Shown here: piece by piece, positions 59,782 through 64,000 of the stretch
Layout: the number at the start of each line of letters is the position of its first letter
Numbering within the stretch: position 1 is the stretch's first letter
Assembly: GCA_040758375.1 (NCBI GenBank)
Contig: JBFLWE010000003.1
Coordinates: 50,798 to 114,797 of the forward strand
Source: CAMLIZ01 sp040758375
GTDB taxonomy: Bacteria; Pseudomonadota; Gammaproteobacteria; Burkholderiales; Burkholderiaceae_C
Reading direction: 5' to 3'
Length of the DNA: 64,000 nt
Made by a program: the position numbers and the translations under genes
Notes under the pieces: model-generated
Told to the model about the DNA's origin: nothing
The model's input: only the letters and a program-made list of their open reading frames with translations
Databases searched by the model: none

Positions 59782-60732
59782 ATGAACCAGCTCGACCAGC
59801 TCAAGCAATACACCACCGTGGTGGCCGACACCGGCAACTTCAAGCAACTCGCGGCCTTTGCACCGCGCGACGCGACCACCAACCCTTCGCTCATCCTCAA
59901 GGCCGTGCAGCAGCCCGACTACGAGCACATCCTCGAGGAAACCGTCGCTGCGCACCGCGGGATGCCATTGGAGTCGGTGGTCGATGAAGTGCTGGTGCGC
60001 TTCGGGCTCGAGATCCTGAAGGTGGTGCCCGGCCGCGTGAGCACGGAGGTGGACGCACGCCTGAGCTTCGACACCGCCTGCACCATCGCGCGCGCCAAGC
60101 GCCTGGTCACGCTGTACGAGCGTGCCGGCATACCGCGCGAACGCGTGCTGATCAAGGTGGCGGCCACCTGGGAAGGCATCCAGGCGGCCAAGGCGCTGGA
60201 GCACGAGGGCATCCACTGCAACCTGACGCTGCTGTTCTCGTTCTGCCAGGCGGTGGCCTGCGGCGACGCGGGCGTGACGCTGATCTCGCCCTTCGTGGGC
60301 CGCATCTACGACTGGTACAAGAAGGCTGCCGGCGTGGGCTGGGACGAGGCGGCCAACGCCGGCGTGAACGACCCCGGCGTGCAGTCGGTCAGCCGCATCT
60401 ACACCTACTACAAGAAGTTCGGCATCGACACCGAGGTGATGGGCGCGAGCTTCCGCAACATCGGGCAGATCCAGGCACTGGCCGGCTGCGACCTGCTGAC
60501 CATCAGCCCGGAGCTGCTGGCGCAGCTGCAGGCCAGCGAGGCGCCGCTGCCGCGCGTGCTGAGCCCCGAGGCTGCGCAGCAGGCGCAGGTGCACGCGGTG
60601 GTCTACAACGAACCGGCCTTCCGCTTCGCACTCAACGAGGACGCCATGGCCACCGAGAAGCTCGCCGAGGGCATTCGCGCCTTCGCGGCCGATGCGGCCA
60701 AGCTCGACAAGATGATCGAGGCGCTGCAATGA
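59782..60732 (+). CDS. tal: Transaldolase (TalB type)
   Basis: A 316-residue class I aldolase transferring dihydroxyacetone units in the non-oxidative pentose phosphate pathway. The Schiff-base lysine is in VLIKVAATWEGIQAAK (~130). The N-terminal DATTNPSLILKA and SPFVGRIYDWYKK are conserved. The ATG giving MNQLDQLKQYTTVVADTG matches the family start. Its stop overlaps pgi (ATGA). Confidence 0.97.
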   Translation: MNQLDQLKQYTTVVADTGNFKQLAAFAPRDATTNPSLILKAVQQPDYEHILEETVAAHRGMPLESVVDEVLVRFGLEILKVVPGRVSTEVDARLSFDTACTIARAKRLVTLYERAGIPRERVLIKVAATWEGIQAAKALEHEGIHCNLTLLFSFCQAVACGDAGVTLISPFVGRIYDWYKKAAGVGWDEAANAGVNDPGVQSVSRIYTYYKKFGIDTEVMGASFRNIGQIQALAGCDLLTISPELLAQLQASEAPLPRVLSPEAAQQAQVHAVVYNEPAFRFALNEDAMATEKLAEGIRAFAADAAKLDKMIEALQ

Positions 60733-62336
60733 CCCGCTGGCAAGACGCTCCGCGCTGCGATCGCACGGTGGCCTGGACCGCGCTGCAAGGCCACTACCAG
60801 GCCCATGGCCGTGAGCTGGACCTGCGTGAAGCCTTCGTGCGCGACCCGGGACGCTTCGATGCTTTCGCACTGGAGGCTCCCGAGGTGTTCGCCGACCTGT
60901 CGAAGAACCGCTGGGACTTGGCCACGCGCAAGCTGCTGATCGACCTGGCGCGCGAGTGCAGGCTGGAAGCGCGGCGCGACGCCCTGTTCGCCGGCGAGCC
61001 GCTCAACCACACCGAGGGCCGGGCCGTGCTGCACACGGCCTTGCGCGCGCCGCGCGGCGCGGGCCCGCACAGCGCCGAGGTGCACGAGGTGCTCGACCGC
61101 ATGCTCGCCTATGTGGAGACCGTGCGCGACACCGCGGCCAGCGGCATCCGCCACGTGGTGAACATCGGCATCGGCGGCTCCGACCTCGGGCCGCAGATGG
61201 CGGTGCCGGCGCTCGAGGCCTTCGTGCACCCGGGCCTGACGTTCCACTTCGTCTCCAACGTCGACGGCCACGACATCGTGCCGGTGCTCAAGCGGCTGAA
61301 GTCCGAGGAGACGCTGTTCATCATCGCCTCCAAGACCTTCACCACGCAGGAGACGATGGCCAACGCGCAGGTCGCCAAGGCCTGGTTCCTGGCCCACGGC
61401 GGCGGCGACACGCGCAAGCATTTCGTCGCCACCACCACCAACGTGCAGGCCGCGGCGGCCTTCGGCATCACCACCACCTTCGGCTTCTGGGACTGGGTGG
61501 GTGGCCGCTACTCCATGTGGTCGGCCATCGGCCTGCCGATCGCGCTGGCCATCGGCGCCGACAACTTCCGCGCGCTGCTCGAAGGCGCGCACGCGATGGA
61601 CGAGCACTTCCGCACGGCGCCGCTCGAACGCAACCTGCCGGCGCAGCTGGGCCTGCTGGACCTGTGGTACCGCAACTTCCACGGCTTCACCAGCCGCAGC
61701 GTCGCGCCTTACCACCAGGGCCTGAAGCGGCTGCCGGCCTACCTGCAGCAGCTGGAGATGGAGTCCAACGGCAAGTGCGTCGATCTCGACGGCCAGCCGC
61801 TGCCCTATGCCACCAGCCCGGTGGTGTGGGGCGAGCCGGGCACCAACGGCCAGCACGCGTTCTTCCAGATGCTGCACCAGGGTACCGACGTGATCCCGGT
61901 GGAGTTCATCGCGGTGAAGCAGCCCACCCACGGCGAGGCCGACCTGCAGGCCAAGCTGCTGGCCAACTGCCTGGCGCAGTCGCAGGCGCTGATGCTGGGC
62001 AAGACCACGGAGCAGGCGCTGGGCGAGAAGGCGCCCACCGCGTCGCAGTCGCTGGACGCCGCCACCATCGCGCGCCACCGCACCTTCCCCGGCAACCGAC
62101 CCAGCACCACGCTGCTGTTGCCGCACCTGAGCCCGCGCGTGCTGGGCGCGCTGATCGCGATGTACGAGCACCGCGTGTTCACCAGCGGCGCGCTGTGGCG
62201 CATCAACAGCTTCGACCAGTGGGGCGTCGAACTCGGCAAGGCCTTGTGCAACGACCTGCTGCCGCGGCTCGCGTCGGGCGACGTGCAGGGCCTCGATGCT
62301 TCCACGGCAGGGCTGATCAAGCGGCTGGGGGCCTGA
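60729..62336 (+). CDS. pgi: Glucose-6-phosphate isomerase Pgi
   Basis: A 535-residue enzyme interconverting glucose 6-phosphate and fructose 6-phosphate. Signatures seen are NIGIGGSDLGPQM (~147), DWVGGRYSMWSAIGLPIAL (~256) and SFDQWGVELGK (~495), the last containing the active-site segment. Translation is coupled to tal. The tal-pgi-phosphatase run groups hexose-phosphate functions opposite zwf-hexR. Confidence 0.98.
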   Translation: MTRWQDAPRCDRTVAWTALQGHYQAHGRELDLREAFVRDPGRFDAFALEAPEVFADLSKNRWDLATRKLLIDLARECRLEARRDALFAGEPLNHTEGRAVLHTALRAPRGAGPHSAEVHEVLDRMLAYVETVRDTAASGIRHVVNIGIGGSDLGPQMAVPALEAFVHPGLTFHFVSNVDGHDIVPVLKRLKSEETLFIIASKTFTTQETMANAQVAKAWFLAHGGGDTRKHFVATTTNVQAAAAFGITTTFGFWDWVGGRYSMWSAIGLPIALAIGADNFRALLEGAHAMDEHFRTAPLERNLPAQLGLLDLWYRNFHGFTSRSVAPYHQGLKRLPAYLQQLEMESNGKCVDLDGQPLPYATSPVVWGEPGTNGQHAFFQMLHQGTDVIPVEFIAVKQPTHGEADLQAKLLANCLAQSQALMLGKTTEQALGEKAPTASQSLDAATIARHRTFPGNRPSTTLLLPHLSPRVLGALIAMYEHRVFTSGALWRINSFDQWGVELGKALCNDLLPRLASGDVQGLDASTAGLIKRLGA

Positions 62337-62342
62337 AGGCGC

Positions 62343-62957
62343 ATGGCGATCGTGTTCGACCTGGGCGCGGTGGTGTTCCGCTGGCGCCCCGAGGTGCTGC
62401 TGTCGTCGGTGCTGCCGCAGCGTGCGTCCACGCCCGCCGATGCCGCCCCGCTGGTGGACGCCTTCTTCCAGGCTTACACCGGCGACTGGGGCGAGTTCGA
62501 CCGCGGCACGATCGGCGTGCCCGAGCTGGTGCAGCGCATCGCCGCGCGCACCGGTCTGGCGCCGCAGGAGGTGGAGCAAGTGGTGTGGGCGGTGCCGCAG
62601 GAACTGCAGCCGCTGCCGCAGACCGTGCGCTTGATCGAGCGGCTCAAGGCCGACGGCCATGCGCTGTATTTCCTCTCGAACATGCCCTTGCCCTATGCGC
62701 AGCACCTGGAGACCGCGAACCCCTTCTACGACTGGTTCCGCGACGGGGTGTTCTCGTCGCGCGTGAAGCTGATCAAGCCCGATCCGGCGATCTTCGAGCT
62801 GGCGCGCGAGCGGTTGGGGCTGGACCCGGCGCAGACGCTGTTCATCGACGATTCGCCGCCCAACGTGCGCGCGGCGCGTGAGGCGGGTTGGTCGGCCTTG
62901 CGCTTCACCAGTGCCGACGCGTTGGAGGCCGACCTCGTGGCCGGCGGCTGGTTGTAA
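62343..62957 (+). CDS. HAD-superfamily phosphatase, YihX-like
   Basis: A 204-residue HAD hydrolase. Motif I is FDLGAVVF (Asp nucleophile; the DxG form typical of the YihX branch), motif II is FLSNMP, motif III includes SSRVKLIKPDPAIFE and motif IV is LFIDDSPPNVRAA. YihX dephosphorylates alpha-glucose 1-phosphate, and a position six bases after pgi suits a sugar phosphate substrate. The precise substrate is inference. Confidence 0.85.
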   Translation: MAIVFDLGAVVFRWRPEVLLSSVLPQRASTPADAAPLVDAFFQAYTGDWGEFDRGTIGVPELVQRIAARTGLAPQEVEQVVWAVPQELQPLPQTVRLIERLKADGHALYFLSNMPLPYAQHLETANPFYDWFRDGVFSSRVKLIKPDPAIFELARERLGLDPAQTLFIDDSPPNVRAAREAGWSALRFTSADALEADLVAGGWL

Positions 62958-62959
62958 GC

Positions 62960-63952
62960 TCAGACCGCCGGAACGCGTGTGCGCGCCCGCCGCCACTGGC
63001 GCGGCGACGTGAAACCGGCCAGCTCGCTGGCCGCCTGGGCCGAGGCGCCGCGGCTGCGGGCCTCGTCGGCCAGCGCGCAGCGCACCTGTTCCACGTACTC
63101 GCGCGGCGAGATCCCGGCCTGCTCGCGGAACAGCCGGCTCAGATGGCGCGGCGTCACGTGCGCCACCGCGGCCAGCGCCTCGGCACTCCAGGCGTGGCCG
63201 GGCCGTTCGCACACCGCGTCCTGCACCCGGTGCACGGCCGGGTGCAAGTGGTTGCGCCAGGCCAGCAGCGGCGAAAGCTGCGGGTCGTCGGGCCCGCGCC
63301 GCAGGTACACCACCATGTCGCGCGAGACCGCGGCGGCCAGCGCAGGCCCGCACACCCGCGCCACCAGGTGCAGGGCCAGGTCGATGCCCGCGGTGACGCC
63401 CGCGCTGGTGGCCACCGGCCCGTCGACCACGAAGATGCGGTTGGGTGCGACCTGCGCCGTGCCGGCCAGTCGCGCCAGCGTGTCCAGCAGCTCATGGTGC
63501 GTGGTGCAGCGGCGGTGCGCCAGCAAGCCGGCGTCGGCGGCCAGCAACGCGCCGCTGCAGACGGTGACCACGCCCACTCCCGGGTCGCCCGGCAGCAGGG
63601 GCAGCTCGGCCGCCAGCGCCGGCACGACCTGCCGGGCGAGCCAGTCACGCGTGGCCAGCCAGGCGGCCGAGGGCCGGCGGGCGCGGTGCCCGGCCTGCTC
63701 GGCGTTGCCGGGCAGGCCGAGCAGCAGCACCCAGCTCGGGCTTTCGAAGTGCGCGGGCAGCGGTTCCAACTGCGCCAGCACCGCGCCCACAGAACTGGGC
63801 GCCTCGGGCGCCGGCCCCACGAAGCGCAGCGCAAAGGCGGGCGGCTTGCCGGCCGCTGCCAGATGCTGGTTGGCCAGCCGGAACGCTTCTGCCGGGCCGG
63901 CCAGGTCCAGCAGCAGCGTTTCGGGCAGCACGACGAACAGCAACCGGATCAT
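62960..63952 (-). CDS. GlxA-family transcriptional regulator (DJ-1/PfpI plus AraC HTH)
   Basis: A 330-residue regulator. The N-terminal ~190 residues form a DJ-1/PfpI-like domain with the nucleophile-elbow cysteine in VTVCSGALLAADAGLL. The C-terminal ~90 residues are an AraC-type double HTH (SAEALAAVAHVTPRHLSRLF; ISPREYVEQVRCALA). Such proteins sense small metabolites, for example choline derivatives, arginine or carnitine. The ligand and targets are unknown here. It is convergent with the HAD gene two bases away. The 48 bases beyond its start to the window end show nothing definite. Confidence 0.9.
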   Translation of the reverse strand: MIRLLFVVLPETLLLDLAGPAEAFRLANQHLAAAGKPPAFALRFVGPAPEAPSSVGAVLAQLEPLPAHFESPSWVLLLGLPGNAEQAGHRARRPSAAWLATRDWLARQVVPALAAELPLLPGDPGVGVVTVCSGALLAADAGLLAHRRCTTHHELLDTLARLAGTAQVAPNRIFVVDGPVATSAGVTAGIDLALHLVARVCGPALAAAVSRDMVVYLRRGPDDPQLSPLLAWRNHLHPAVHRVQDAVCERPGHAWSAEALAAVAHVTPRHLSRLFREQAGISPREYVEQVRCALADEARSRGASAQAASELAGFTSPRQWRRARTRVPAV

Positions 63953-64000
63953 GGGCGGCGATTGTGCTTCGGGCCGGTGCCAGCCGGGGCTGCATTCAGC

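Noticed and set aside
57033..59987. Open frame of 984 codons on the plus strand across hexR and zwf
   Set aside because: It overlaps two well-supported minus-strand genes, lacks domains and has shadow-type composition.
60603..63353. Open frame of 916 codons antisense to pgi and the HAD gene
   Set aside because: Pgi and the phosphatase on the other strand are unambiguous; this frame carries no recognisable motif.

Overview
The window reads as ordinary chromosome of a GC-rich betaproteobacterium of the order Burkholderiales. The gene neighbourhoods (gspC divergent from gspGHIJKLMN-DEF, pilMNOPQ-aroK-aroB-dgt-gltB-gltD, a single mla operon, hexR-zwf-tal-pgi) and the Bordetella/Neisseria-type porin fit the Comamonadaceae or the Rubrivivax/Leptothrix/Caldimonas group. 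The genus is inference. I see no rRNA, tRNA, CRISPR array, prophage or plasmid functions. Coding density is high, and the long open frames antisense to real genes are GC-driven shadows.

Layout. 1-1542: 3' part of a membrane GGDEF diguanylate cyclase, cut by the window edge. 1754-13231: a complete type II secretion locus, with gspG-H-I-J-K-L-M-N-D-E-F on the minus strand, mostly joined by 1-4 base overlaps, and gspC divergent. 13259-15954: ilvA followed by a divergent CobT-like gene. The ilvA leader holds a promoter, a CU-rich anti-Shine-Dalgarno stretch and an intrinsic terminator, which looks like an undescribed small RNA or attenuator. 16256-18637: an OsmC-family gene, coq7 and an outer-membrane porin with a terminator. 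18856-25671: a peptide ABC transporter operon with an M20 amidohydrolase embedded in it. 25685-29968: lysA-lptM, cyaY and a class A penicillin-binding protein.

30247-38705: pilMNOPQ, a small lipoprotein, aroK, aroB and dgt in one direction. The second half of pilQ and the lipoprotein gene are visibly less GC-rich than their surroundings. 38735-39525: a small element with a Y1/RAYT-type transposase gene whose HUH histidines are gone, lying just before gltB. 39593-45829: gltBD, glutamate synthase, with a 10-bp inverted repeat covering the gltB Shine-Dalgarno. 45830-52946: a lower-GC type IV minor pilin operon on the minus strand (fimT-pilV-pilW-pilX-pilY1-pilE). 53181-57165: mlaFED-mlaA-mlaC-mlaB, retrograde phospholipid transport. 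57267-62957: central carbon metabolism, with hexR and zwf leftward and tal, pgi and a YihX-like phosphatase rightward; a candidate HexR operator lies in the zwf leader. 62960-63952: a GlxA-family AraC-type regulator.

The genes jointly describe envelope traffic (T2SS, type IV pilus, porin, Mla, PBP1a, peptide import), amino-acid synthesis (Ile, Lys, Glu, aromatic) and hexose phosphate metabolism. A family of GC-rich intergenic repeats with a CCCCCT-type palindrome occurs at least four times. One copy appears to supply the start region of the dppC-like gene.
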